Positions 52,963 through 62,261 of a stretch of 64,000 nucleotides of DNA are shown one piece after another (position 1 is the first letter of the stretch; every line of letters starts with the position of its first letter). This DNA comes from Pontibacter populi (GTDB lineage: Bacteria; Bacteroidota; Bacteroidia; Cytophagales; Hymenobacteraceae): assembly GCF_019336435.1 (NCBI RefSeq), contig NZ_JAHWXQ010000009.1, forward strand, positions 1 to 64,000. Direction: 5' to 3'. The position numbers and the translations under genes are program-made. The notes under the pieces were generated by a model. It was given only the letters and a program-made list of their open reading frames with translations, was not told the DNA's origin and did no database searches.

Positions 52963-53115
52963 GTTAATTGTTGGTAGTTAAATTGTTGAATTGTCAGAAT
53001 CAGGATTTGCAGGATTAGAGGATAAACGGGATTGCTAATTCTTTAGCTCCTAAACTGAATCACCTTTCTAACTTTCAAACTTTTTAAATTTCTAACTGAA
53101 TTATCTCCTAACTTT
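52963..53115. repeat. AT-rich simple repeat cluster upstream of rarD and murF-alr
   Basis: This is an inverted relative of 47100-47250. It contains AATCAGGATTTGCAGGATTA and CTTTCTAACTTTCAAACTTT-type runs between divergent rarD and murF-alr. Its AATCAACAATTAACTACCTTTG-like right end faces rarD. Confidence 0.6.
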
Positions 53116-53140
53116 CAGCCCGCAATCAGATTGACCGCTT

Positions 53141-55609
53141 ATGCTCACTTTCCAGGAACTTGCAACTATAACTAATGGTACTGTACTGCAGTTTGTGCAG
53201 GCACACTCGGTTATAAACCTGCTTACCGACAGCCGCAAATTGTCGCAGCCGACGGGCACCTTGTTTTTTGCAGTAACAGGCAAGTTCAACGACGGTCATA
53301 AGTACCTGCCCGCTTTATATGAGCTGGGTGTCAGGCAGTTTATAGTTGAAAAAGAGCTGGATGAAAAAGGCCGTAACTATAGCCAGCTGTACCCGGAAGC
53401 AAATCTGTTGCTGGTGAAGGATAGTTTAAACGCTTTGCAGGAACTGGCCGCATGGCATCGGTCGAAGTTCACTATTCCTATAGTTGGCATAACAGGGAGC
53501 AATGGCAAAACTATAGTTAAGGAATGGCTGGCGCAGTTACTGAGCCCGGATGAAATGGTGGTCAAAAGTCCGCGCAGTTATAATTCGCAGCTGGGGGTTC
53601 CGCTTTCAGTTTGGCAGTTAAACAGCAACCATACGCTGGGCATTTTCGAAGCTGGCATTTCGCTGCCCGGCGAAATGGAGAAACTGCAACACATCATCCA
53701 GCCAACGATAGGCATATTTACCAACATCGGCACCGCCCACGACGAAGGCTTTACATCGCGTGAGCAAAAGGTGCAGGAAAAACTGAAGCTGTTTACCAAC
53801 GTGGATGTGCTCATTTACTGCACCGACCACAAACTGCTAGACCACGAAATTCAGGCCCAAACTATACATACTTTTACCTGGAGCCGGCATCACAGCGCTG
53901 ACGTAACTATAAATGCTACTACTGCTGCCGGCCATAAAACAATAGTTGTATTTACTTACAAGGGTGAGAAACAACGCCTGGCTATTCCGTTTACCGACGA
54001 AGCATCTGTAGAGAACGCCCTGCATTGCCTGGCTACACTACTTTACCGCCAAGTGCCTTTTGCCGAAATCCAGGACCGGTTAGACCGCCTGCACCCCGTT
54101 GCCATGCGATTGGAAATGAAGGAAGCTATTAACGGGTGTTACCTGATCGACGATACCTATAATAATGACCTGGCGGGTCTGGCCATAGCGTTACAATTTC
54201 TGGGCAACCAACCGCAGCGTGGCAAGCGCACCATTATTCTTTCTGATCTTCTGGAGTCTGGTTTGCCGGAAGAAGCTTTGTACGGGCAAGTGGCTGCACT
54301 TATAAAAAACCGTGGCGTTGAAAAAGTGATCGGCATTGGCTCAACTATAAGTCATCATAAATCTAAGTTTTCAGAAACAGCGATTTTCTATAGTAGTACC
54401 GCAGATTTCCTGGCACAGTTTAAAGCCGATGATTTCCGGAACGAGCTGATACTGGTGAAAGGCGCGCGCGTGTTTGAGTTTGAGCGGATTGTGCATGCGT
54501 TTCAGCAGAAAGTACATGGCACTGTGCTGGAAGTTAACCTCGATGCGCTGGTACACAACCTGAACTACTATAGATCTAAACTTGCCCCGGATACCAAACT
54601 AATGGTAATGGTAAAAGCCTTTGCCTATGGTAGCGGAAGTTTCGAAGTGGCCAATCTGTTGCAGTTCCACCGGGTAGATTACCTGGCCGTGGCCTATGCC
54701 GATGAAGGCGTGATGCTGCGCGAGAACGGAATTACCCTCCCGGTTATGGTCATGAACCCTTCGCCGGACAGCTTTGCCAAATTACGACAGTACAACCTGG
54801 AGCCGGAAATTTACTCACTGGAGCTGCTGGAACAATACCTGAAAGACCTTCCTGCCGATAACTCACGCCACCGCATCCACCTAAAACTGGATACCGGCAT
54901 GCACCGCCTCGGTTTTACTTCCGAAGACTTTGACGCGCTGTTTCCATTGTTGCAGCAATACCCGCAGGTGCAGGTAGTCAGCACGTTCACTCATTTGGCC
55001 GGCGCCGACGAAGCACTGCACAACGATTTTTCGCAGATGCAGATCAGCAACTTTAGGGCAATGGCTGCTGAGGTGGAAGCAAGGTTAAACTATAAGGTCA
55101 TCAAACATGTGCTCAACTCGGCGGGCATTGTTCGTTTCCCGGAACACCAGTTGGATATGGTTCGCCTGGGCATTGGCTTGTATGGCGTAGAGGCAACCGG
55201 CTCCGAGCAGCAAGCCCTTAAGTCGGTTAGTGTTCTGAAAACCACTGTGTCGCAGGTTAAAACTATAGTTAAAGGAGAAACAGTAGGCTACAGCCGCAAA
55301 GGCATTGCCGACTCTGATAAAACCATTGCAACTATAGCCATTGGGTATGCTGACGGTTACGACCGGCGTTTCGGTAACGGAGGCGGGCAGGTGATCATCA
55401 ACGGCAAACGGTGCCCTATCATCGGCAATGTGTGTATGGATATGTGTATGGTTGATGTAACAGGACTGAGTGTAAAACCTGGCGACGAAGCAATCATCTT
55501 TGGACCCAAATTAACGCTGGTTGATATGGCTGCCCGCATCGGAACTATACCTTACGAACTCCTCACAAATGTAAGTTCACGCGTAAAACGCATCTTCTTT
55601 TCAGAGTAA
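53141..55609 (+). CDS. murF-alr: Bifunctional MurF ligase / alanine racemase
   Basis: This is a fusion of two peptidoglycan enzymes. Residues ~1-450 are MurF (UDP-MurNAc-tripeptide:D-Ala-D-Ala ligase), with ATP P-loop TGSNGKT at 118-124 and substrate-binding SRKLSQPTGTLFFAV near 31-45. Residues ~457-822 are PLP-dependent alanine racemase, with the lysine in VMVKAFAYGSGS and the second catalytic region AIGYADGYDRRFGNGG. Alanine racemase supplies the D-Ala used by the same chain's ligase pathway. This fusion is known in Bacteroidota. The 822-residue frame is uninterrupted. Confidence 0.94.
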   Translation: MLTFQELATITNGTVLQFVQAHSVINLLTDSRKLSQPTGTLFFAVTGKFNDGHKYLPALYELGVRQFIVEKELDEKGRNYSQLYPEANLLLVKDSLNALQELAAWHRSKFTIPIVGITGSNGKTIVKEWLAQLLSPDEMVVKSPRSYNSQLGVPLSVWQLNSNHTLGIFEAGISLPGEMEKLQHIIQPTIGIFTNIGTAHDEGFTSREQKVQEKLKLFTNVDVLIYCTDHKLLDHEIQAQTIHTFTWSRHHSADVTINATTAAGHKTIVVFTYKGEKQRLAIPFTDEASVENALHCLATLLYRQVPFAEIQDRLDRLHPVAMRLEMKEAINGCYLIDDTYNNDLAGLAIALQFLGNQPQRGKRTIILSDLLESGLPEEALYGQVAALIKNRGVEKVIGIGSTISHHKSKFSETAIFYSSTADFLAQFKADDFRNELILVKGARVFEFERIVHAFQQKVHGTVLEVNLDALVHNLNYYRSKLAPDTKLMVMVKAFAYGSGSFEVANLLQFHRVDYLAVAYADEGVMLRENGITLPVMVMNPSPDSFAKLRQYNLEPEIYSLELLEQYLKDLPADNSRHRIHLKLDTGMHRLGFTSEDFDALFPLLQQYPQVQVVSTFTHLAGADEALHNDFSQMQISNFRAMAAEVEARLNYKVIKHVLNSAGIVRFPEHQLDMVRLGIGLYGVEATGSEQQALKSVSVLKTTVSQVKTIVKGETVGYSRKGIADSDKTIATIAIGYADGYDRRFGNGGGQVIINGKRCPIIGNVCMDMCMVDVTGLSVKPGDEAIIFGPKLTLVDMAARIGTIPYELLTNVSSRVKRIFFSE

Positions 55610-55763
55610 TTTTTAATTGCTTTAGGTTAAACTCTTAAATGTTAATTGTTGTAGCGTATGTGTGTTGAGGCGTAAACCTTCCACTTTTAGCCATTTAACA
55701 GGCACCTCTAACCATTTGGCTAAAACTTTTGCTTTAACGATGAACACCTTGTAACTTGCGGTT

Positions 55764-55773
55764 GTTTATAAAC
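55764..55773. promoter_or_regulatory. Possible operator upstream of feoA
   Basis: A perfect GTTTATAAAC palindrome lies 24 bases before the feoA start and is followed by AGTCTAAATAA. Iron regulators of the Fur or DtxR type often bind AT-rich palindromes upstream of feo genes. The match to either consensus is poor, so this is a weak proposal. Confidence 0.25.
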
Positions 55774-55796
55774 AGTCTAAATAAAAACAGCTTACG

Positions 55797-56045
55797 GTGC
55801 AGAAAAGGGAAGAAGAGCATATCGACAAGAAAAGTGTACGCGACCTTAAATTAGGAGAGTGTGGCATTATTTGCTGCCTTAAAGACCCGGAAATGGGCCT
55901 GAAGCTTCTCGAAATGGGTTGTTTGCCAGGTACGCAGGTTAAACTGAACAGCCGCGCACCACTCGGAGACCCAATCACGATTATTGTGAACGACTACACT
56001 TTATCGCTGCGCCTCGACGAAGCTGAAACTATAATGCTGAAATAG
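55797..56045 (+). CDS. feoA: FeoA family ferrous iron transport accessory protein
   Basis: This 82-residue SH3-like FeoA domain protein starts at GTG 55797. Segments KSVRDLKLGECGIICCLKD, LLEMGCLPGTQVKL, PLGDPITIIVNDYTLSLR and EAETIMLK match FeoA throughout. It lies 15 bases before feoB and probably assists FeoB in ferrous iron uptake through the inner membrane. Confidence 0.92.
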   Translation: MQKREEEHIDKKSVRDLKLGECGIICCLKDPEMGLKLLEMGCLPGTQVKLNSRAPLGDPITIIVNDYTLSLRLDEAETIMLK

Positions 56046-56060
56046 CACATTACATTTACC

Positions 56061-58214
56061 ATGACTGTAGTAGCCCAACCTGAGATTAGAGAAGCGTCGC
56101 AGACTACACCCCGGAGTGAGGTTGCGCGTGTGGCGTTGGTAGGTAACCCAAACTCAGGAAAAACCTCTTTATTCAATCAGCTTACAGGCCTTAACCAGAA
56201 GGTCGGCAATTTCCCGGGCGTTACAGTAGATAAGAAAACAGGTACGTGCCAGCTTAGCGCTAACCAGAAGGTACAGATCATAGATTTGCCTGGTACGTAT
56301 AGTTTATACCCGAAGTCGCTGGATGAGCGCGTAATTATTGACCTGCTTTACGATTCGGCTTCTGCCCATTACCCTGATCTTGTTGTAGTTACGGCAGATG
56401 CCTCAAACCTGAAGCGTAACCTACTGCTATTTACTCAACTCGCCGACCTTAAAATACCTGCTATACTTGCCCTTAACATGGTGGATGTGGCGGAGCAGGA
56501 AGGTGTGAAAATAGACATTCCCGCTTTACATAAAGGCCTGGGTGTACCGGTAATACCTATGAATGCCCGCAAAGGGATTGGCGTTGCGGCCCTTAAGATC
56601 TTGATATTGCAGCACCTAGAGCCTACGCCGGTGCAGTTTTATACCGTGCCCGATGCGCTGAAACCGGTAACTGAAACTATAAAAGCCCGCTTCGGCCTTG
56701 ATTCAGATTACCTGGCCCTGCATTATGCGCATCAGTACAAGAGCCTGAAATTCTTATCTGCCGAAGAAGCGGAGTGGATCGGTGCTTTACTGGAAACACA
56801 TGAGTTTAAATCTAATGTAGCCCAGGCCGACGAAACTATAGCCCGCTATACTTATATAAATGAGTTGCTGCTGGATGTAGTACGTGTGGAGCGCGTCGAG
56901 AAAGACGAAAAATTCAGTAACCGCCTCGACCAGGTGCTTACCCATAAAGTTTTCGGCTACCTGATCTTCATGGCTATCCTGTTCCTGGTCTTCCAGGCCA
57001 TCTTTACCTGGGCCAGTTACCCGATGGACATGATTGACCAGGGCTTCACCAGCCTGAACGGGTTGATACAGGACAACTTTAGTGGCCCGCTCATAAACTT
57101 ATTAACCGAAGGCATAATTGCCGGTTTGGGTGGTGTAATGGTCTTTATACCACAGATTGCAATTCTGTTTGCTTTTATTGCGGTGCTGGAAGAGACCGGG
57201 TATATGGCCCGCGTTACGTTTATGATGGATAAGATCATGCGTAAATTTGGCCTGAATGGTAAGAGCGTCGTTCCCTTGATCTCCGGTGTGGCCTGCGCAG
57301 TTCCGGCTGTTATGTCGGCCCGAACGATTGAGAACTGGAAAGACAGGATGATCACCATTTTTGTAACGCCGCTCATGAGCTGTTCGGCCCGTATCCCGGT
57401 TTACACTGTTCTTATCGCCCTTGTCGTTCCGGAAACCTACTACTTCGGGTTCCTGAATTTACAAGGTCTGGTACTGATGGCCTTATACCTGATCGGTTTC
57501 CTGGCTGCCATTTTCTCTGCCTTATTATTAAAAGTGATCCTGAAAGCCCGCGAACGCAGCTACTTTATTATGGAATTCCCGGTGTATAAAATGCCCCGCT
57601 GGAAAAACGTAGGCTTAACTATAGTTGAAAAAGTAAAGGCATTTGTATTTGAAGCCGGTAAAGTAATTGTTGCGATCTCTATTATACTATGGGTGCTGGC
57701 ATCGTATGGCCCGGGCAATAGTTTTGAAAAGGCAGAGCAGCAGGCTATAGTTGAGGCTAAGCAACAGAACTTATCAGATGCAGAACTAAGAAACCTGATC
57801 AGCTCTCATCAGCTCGAAGCTTCGTATGCCGGTGTTATTGGCAGAACAATGGAGCCAGCTATTGAGCCTCTTGGCTACAACTGGAAAATTGGTATTGCTC
57901 TACTTACATCTTTTGCAGCCCGCGAAGTATTTGTAGGCACCATGTCTACTATCTATAGTATAGGCGAAGAAGAGAATGTGAGCACTATAAAGAATAAGCT
58001 GTTGATGGAAAAGGACAAGGACGGAGAACCTTACTTTAACCTGGCCCGCTCCTTCTCGCTTATGATCTTTTACTTATTTGCCATGCAGTGCGTAAGTACC
58101 CTGGCAGTGGTACGCCGCGAAACTAAATCCTGGACCTGGCCTTTGGCCCAATTAGTATATATGAGTGGCTTGGCATATGTGATGGCTTTTATAACCTACC
58201 AGGTACTAAGCTAA
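56061..58214 (+). CDS. feoB: Ferrous iron transporter FeoB
   Basis: An N-terminal GTPase domain (residues ~20-190) carries the G1 loop GNPNSGKT (28-35), the switch GNFPGVTVDKKTG, G3 DLPGTYSL, and G4 NMVD. A helical linker leads to the membrane domain (~290-717) with two Gate motifs (PLISGVACAVPAVMSARTIE, MSCSARIPVY). The length of 717 residues is normal. No separate FeoC is visible. A terminator follows. Confidence 0.96.
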   Translation: MTVVAQPEIREASQTTPRSEVARVALVGNPNSGKTSLFNQLTGLNQKVGNFPGVTVDKKTGTCQLSANQKVQIIDLPGTYSLYPKSLDERVIIDLLYDSASAHYPDLVVVTADASNLKRNLLLFTQLADLKIPAILALNMVDVAEQEGVKIDIPALHKGLGVPVIPMNARKGIGVAALKILILQHLEPTPVQFYTVPDALKPVTETIKARFGLDSDYLALHYAHQYKSLKFLSAEEAEWIGALLETHEFKSNVAQADETIARYTYINELLLDVVRVERVEKDEKFSNRLDQVLTHKVFGYLIFMAILFLVFQAIFTWASYPMDMIDQGFTSLNGLIQDNFSGPLINLLTEGIIAGLGGVMVFIPQIAILFAFIAVLEETGYMARVTFMMDKIMRKFGLNGKSVVPLISGVACAVPAVMSARTIENWKDRMITIFVTPLMSCSARIPVYTVLIALVVPETYYFGFLNLQGLVLMALYLIGFLAAIFSALLLKVILKARERSYFIMEFPVYKMPRWKNVGLTIVEKVKAFVFEAGKVIVAISIILWVLASYGPGNSFEKAEQQAIVEAKQQNLSDAELRNLISSHQLEASYAGVIGRTMEPAIEPLGYNWKIGIALLTSFAAREVFVGTMSTIYSIGEEENVSTIKNKLLMEKDKDGEPYFNLARSFSLMIFYLFAMQCVSTLAVVRRETKSWTWPLAQLVYMSGLAYVMAFITYQVLS

Positions 58215-58239
58215 AGGAGTTTTACCATCTTATTTCTGG

Positions 58240-58289
58240 ATCCTTAAATCTTCGGTTAACATAACAACTGAAGATTTAAGGATTTTTCT
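58240..58289 (+). terminator. feoAB terminator
   Basis: An 18-bp stem (outer arms 58240-58253 with 58270-58283, plus inner pairs) is followed by TTTTTCTTTTT. Confidence 0.85.
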
Positions 58290-58872
58290 TTTTCATAGTA
58301 AAATAAGCATTCCTGCTTTTGTGCTCTTTCTGTTAATACCGCAACAAGATGTAAATGGCTGATATGCACGCCTATATTGGGGCAGCAGTTGGGTGTCTTA
58401 TAAGTGTGGGTATTGGTAAACTTAAAAGTTGCTATAGGTTAAAGTGGTTGTAATGCCATAAAACAGTCTACAGCTATAGAACTATACTTTAACATATCCG
58501 TAAAATGCGAAATGACCTGCAAATATTTATATTGTTGAATTAATTTAGCTTCAATTGTTTCCAAAAAAATAATTGTGCCTTTAGCATATAAATTTGACGC
58601 TATAAACAAATAAAAATGCATTAAATATTTGTTATAAAAGGTATTATGGTTATTATTGGAGTATCTATCACCTTAAAAACAAGATAAAATATGAAACACA
58701 CTCTACTCTGTAGTACACTTCTTACTTTCACACTAAAGCTCTCGTAGGGCTTTGTGTTACACATCTAAGTGCCTGACAATCTGACTATAAGTAAGTTAAA
58801 AGCTGATGTTTGATGGGTTAGAGCACTAACGTTTTAAGCCGCTCCAAAAATCAGTCAGGGTTTACAAATAGT

Positions 58873-58890
58873 TGCTATAATATTATAGCA
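58873..58890. promoter_or_regulatory. 18-base palindrome upstream of susC
   Basis: TGCTATAATATTATAGCA is a perfect palindrome 148 bases before the SusC start. It could be an operator or an RNA hairpin. I see no matched regulator nearby. Confidence 0.35.
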
Positions 58891-59037
58891 TGCTAATTTG
58901 TTGGTTACTCTTCTTTAGGTTCTAAGGAAGATAGGTACAAAAAATACGCAACTATAATGTATAGAGATTATCAGATACCTTAATTAACCATTACCTATTA
59001 CCAACTTTAACTTTTTTCTTATCTAAAACTAAAGCAA

Positions 59038-62000
59038 ATGAAAAAACTTCTATTGTTGAGCTTCTTGCTTGTCTCTGTACTGGTACAGCAGGCTATGGCT
59101 CAGAGTAGGGCTGTTTCCGGAAAGGTAACAGATGCCGCTACTAACCAGCCCTTACCAGGCGTATCTGTTCTGGTAAAAGGAACTACTGTAGGAACTGCCA
59201 CTGGCGTGGACGGTTCATTTACGCTTAACGTGCCTGAAGGAGGTACAACACTTGTTTTCCGCTACATCAGCTACAAAACAGTTGAGCGCCCAATCGGAAA
59301 TCAATCTACATTTAATGTAACTCTGGAAACTGATGCCAAACAACTTGATGAAGTTGTGGTAACAGCTCTTGGTATTGAGCGTAACAGAAACGAGCTTGCT
59401 TATTCAGCTCAGGAAGTTAGCGGGGAGCAGCTTACACGTGCCAGAAACGAAAACGTAGTAAACTCACTTTCAGGTAAAGTTGCCGGTCTGGATATCAGAA
59501 CGAACAACACAATGGGTGGTTCTACTAACGTTATCATCCGTGGTTATTCTTCTCTTACTGGTAACAACCAGGCGCTTTTCGTTATTGATGGTGTGCCTGT
59601 AAGTAACGCCAACAACAATGCCTCTGGCCAGTCTACTGGTCGTGGTGGTGCTGACTTTGGTAACGCAGCGGCTGACCTTAACCCGGATAACATTGAGTCT
59701 GTGAACGTATTGAAAGGTGCTGCAGCAACTGCTCTTTACGGTTCTCGCGCAGCAAGTGGTGTTATCATGATCACTACCAAAAAAGGTAAAAAGAATACCC
59801 TTAATGTATCTGTAAACAGCGGTGTTACCTGGAGTAACATTGATAAAGATACATATGTAAAATACCAGAAAGAGTACGGTGGTGGTTACTTCCAGGGCTT
59901 CCGTGCTGACAAAGATTTTGGTGATGGTTTAGCTCCGGTTGTACGTTTCCAGGATGATGCTTCTTATGGTCCTAGATTCGATCCGAACCTGATGGTTTAT
60001 CAGTGGGATGCGATCGATCCGTTACACCCTAACTTTGGCAAAAGAAGACCATGGGTAGCTGCTGAAAATGATGCAACCACTTTCTTCGAAACTGGCGTTA
60101 ACTCTAACCAGAGCATTGTAGTTAGCGGTGGTGGCGATAAAACAACCTTTAACTTAGGTTACACTCGTAACGATATTAAAGGTAACCTGCCTAACTCTAC
60201 TATCGACAAAGACATGTTTAACTTCAACGCTTCTTACGAAGCTACTGAAAGATTAACAGTTTCTGCATCAGGTAACTATACTCGTACAGTTGGTATGGGT
60301 AGATATGGTACTGGTTATAGCGGTACAAACCCTAACCAGCAGTTCAGACAGTGGTTCCAGACTAACGTTGACCTGCAGGAGCAGAAAGATGCTTACTTCA
60401 GAAACAGACAGAACATTACCTGGAACTGGAACAGCACAAACACTGGTGCAATCTACTCTGACAACCCATACTGGACACAGTACGAAAACTACTCTAACGA
60501 TAGCAGAGATAACATTTATGGTTATGCAACTGCTACTTACAAAATTACCGACTGGGTAAACGTAATGGGTAGAGCTTCTTTCAACACTACTACAGACATG
60601 CAGGAAGAGCGTGTTGCTGTTGGTAGCGCTGGTCTGAGCGGATACTCTAGATACAACAGAGACTTTAACGAAACCAACTTCGACCTGATGTTGAACTTCA
60701 ATAAAGATATCTCTGAAGATATCAGCTTCTCTGGTTTACTTGGTTCAAACCTTCGTAGAGACCGTGTTAGCTCAATTGGTGCAGCAACAAACGGTGGTCT
60801 GGTTGTACCAAGACTTTACTCTATCTCTAACTCAGCAAGCCCGGTAAACCCTCCATCTGAATTCTATTCTCGCAGAGGTGTTGACGGTATATTTGCTAAC
60901 GCAAACTTTGGTTTCAAAGAAACTTACTTCGTAGAACTTTCTGCCCGTCAGGATAAGTCTACTACACTACCAGCAGATGCTAACTCATACTTCTACCCAG
61001 CTGCGGGTGTTAACATATTGTTCTCTAACCTGATAGAAACTCCTTGGTTATCTCATGGTAAGTTAAGAGTTAACTATGCAGAAGTAGGTAGCGATGCTCC
61101 GGCACTAAGTATCCATGATGTATATGACAAGCCAACTGGCTTCGGTTCAACTCCGATCTTCTCGCTTCCAAGCACTAAGAACAACCCTAACCTGAAGCCT
61201 GAAAGAAAGAAGAGTTTCGAGGCTGGTGTTGAAGCTGAGTTCTTCAACAACCTGTTTGGTTTCGATGTTACCTGGTACCAGTCAAACCAGATCGACCAGA
61301 TTATGCCGGTTAGCCAGACTGCAGCATCAGGTTACACAAGCCGTTTCGTAAACGCCGGTGAGGTTGAGAACAAGGGTATAGAAGTAACTGCATTTGTTAC
61401 ACCTATCCAGACCAGCGACTTCACATGGAACATGAACTTCAACTTCGCTCGTAACAGAAATAAAGTTATAAGCCTGTACGAAGATGTTCAGAACTTAACA
61501 CTAGCTTCATTCCAGGGTGGTGTTTCTCTTAACGCTGCTATTGGTCAGCCTTACGGTGTTATCCGTGGTAACGACTTCGTTTACACGAACGGCCAGAGAA
61601 CAGTTGGTGAGAATGGTTACTACTTAAGATCAGACAGATCAGATCTTATCATCGGTGATCCAAACCCAGACTGGACTGGTGGTTTCAACAACAACCTTAC
61701 TTATAAAGGTGTATCATTAGGCTTCCTGATTGATGTTCGCCATGGTGGTGATGTATTCTCTCTTGACCAGTGGTATGGTGAGGCAACAGGTCTTTATGCA
61801 CACACTGCAGGCCTGAACGCTAAAGGTAACCCATCTCGTAATCCGGTTGATGAAGGTGGTGGTGTATTACTGCCAGGTGTTAAAGAAGACGGAACTCCAA
61901 ACGACATTTACGCTGAGAACCAGGATGGTGACGGTATGACTCCTTATGGTTATGCTGCTGATAACTATGCTGGTGCTCCAAGAGCTATGTATGTGTTCGA

Positions 62001-62250
62001 TGGTAGCTTTGTTAAGTTAAGAGAAGTAGCTCTTTCTTACGCTTTACCCGAGTCACTAATCGGTAACCTTGGTTTCGTTAAAGGTGTTGATCTTCAGTTG
62101 ATCGGCCGTAACTTATGGATCATCCATAAGAACATGGAGTACTCAGATCCTGAAGAAGGTCTAAGCTCTGGTAACGCTGGTAGAGGCTACCAGTCTGGTG
62201 CTTACCCGGCTGTTAAAACTTACGGCTTCAACGTTAAATTAAATTTCTAA
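59038..62250 (+). CDS. SusC/RagA family TonB-linked outer membrane protein
   Basis: This large beta-barrel nutrient receptor has 1070 residues. Signal peptide 1-21; CarboxypepD_reg-like domain ~23-105 (VSGKVTDAATNQPLPGVSVL); plug ~115-225 with VIRGYSSLTGNNQALFVIDG and NVLKGAAATALYGSRAASGV, then a 22-strand barrel ending ...GFNVKLNF. It imports a large substrate using TonB energy with the SusD partner 11 bases downstream. The gene uses strongly biased codons, suggesting high expression, and contains no CTATAG motif. The substrate is not evident because no hydrolase genes are linked within the window. Confidence 0.95.
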   Translation: MKKLLLLSFLLVSVLVQQAMAQSRAVSGKVTDAATNQPLPGVSVLVKGTTVGTATGVDGSFTLNVPEGGTTLVFRYISYKTVERPIGNQSTFNVTLETDAKQLDEVVVTALGIERNRNELAYSAQEVSGEQLTRARNENVVNSLSGKVAGLDIRTNNTMGGSTNVIIRGYSSLTGNNQALFVIDGVPVSNANNNASGQSTGRGGADFGNAAADLNPDNIESVNVLKGAAATALYGSRAASGVIMITTKKGKKNTLNVSVNSGVTWSNIDKDTYVKYQKEYGGGYFQGFRADKDFGDGLAPVVRFQDDASYGPRFDPNLMVYQWDAIDPLHPNFGKRRPWVAAENDATTFFETGVNSNQSIVVSGGGDKTTFNLGYTRNDIKGNLPNSTIDKDMFNFNASYEATERLTVSASGNYTRTVGMGRYGTGYSGTNPNQQFRQWFQTNVDLQEQKDAYFRNRQNITWNWNSTNTGAIYSDNPYWTQYENYSNDSRDNIYGYATATYKITDWVNVMGRASFNTTTDMQEERVAVGSAGLSGYSRYNRDFNETNFDLMLNFNKDISEDISFSGLLGSNLRRDRVSSIGAATNGGLVVPRLYSISNSASPVNPPSEFYSRRGVDGIFANANFGFKETYFVELSARQDKSTTLPADANSYFYPAAGVNILFSNLIETPWLSHGKLRVNYAEVGSDAPALSIHDVYDKPTGFGSTPIFSLPSTKNNPNLKPERKKSFEAGVEAEFFNNLFGFDVTWYQSNQIDQIMPVSQTAASGYTSRFVNAGEVENKGIEVTAFVTPIQTSDFTWNMNFNFARNRNKVISLYEDVQNLTLASFQGGVSLNAAIGQPYGVIRGNDFVYTNGQRTVGENGYYLRSDRSDLIIGDPNPDWTGGFNNNLTYKGVSLGFLIDVRHGGDVFSLDQWYGEATGLYAHTAGLNAKGNPSRNPVDEGGGVLLPGVKEDGTPNDIYAENQDGDGMTPYGYAADNYAGAPRAMYVFDGSFVKLREVALSYALPESLIGNLGFVKGVDLQLIGRNLWIIHKNMEYSDPEEGLSSGNAGRGYQSGAYPAVKTYGFNVKLNF

Positions 62251-62261
62251 AATAACAGAAA

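Larger units (their letters stand above)
1058..58479. repeat. Dispersed CTATAG / AACTATAGTT palindrome family
   Basis: By eye there are about 100 copies of CTATAG between these positions. Eighteen are perfect AACTATAGTT decamers, starting at 4832, 6573, 6678, 14947, 17209, 17650, 20929, 24345, 30539, 38092, 38175, 41029, 41809, 46476, 49344, 53509, 55261 and 57617. Many further half motifs (AACTATA or TATAGTT) occur. A random sequence of this composition would hold roughly 15-20 CTATAG and less than one decamer in 64 kb. Copies occur both inside genes and between them. Confidence 0.85.
58215..59037. other. Long AT-rich region upstream of the SusC/SusD operon
   Basis: The 823 bases contain the feoB terminator, an 8-bp hairpin near 58729-58748, an 18-base palindrome at 58873-58890 and a 9-bp hairpin at 58910-58930. 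An 18-codon frame at 58691-58747 begins with a signal-like MKHTLLCSTLLTF but is too short to call. No tRNA or known regulator is seen. Confidence 0.5.

Noticed and set aside
58439..58621. Minus-strand frame of 60 codons in the susC leader
   Set aside because: Low-complexity AT-rich DNA, no ribosome start context or homology that I can see.
58691..58747. 18-codon frame with a signal-like start upstream of susC
   Set aside because: Too short, and nothing but the hydrophobic start supports translation. Noted only in the intergenic entry.
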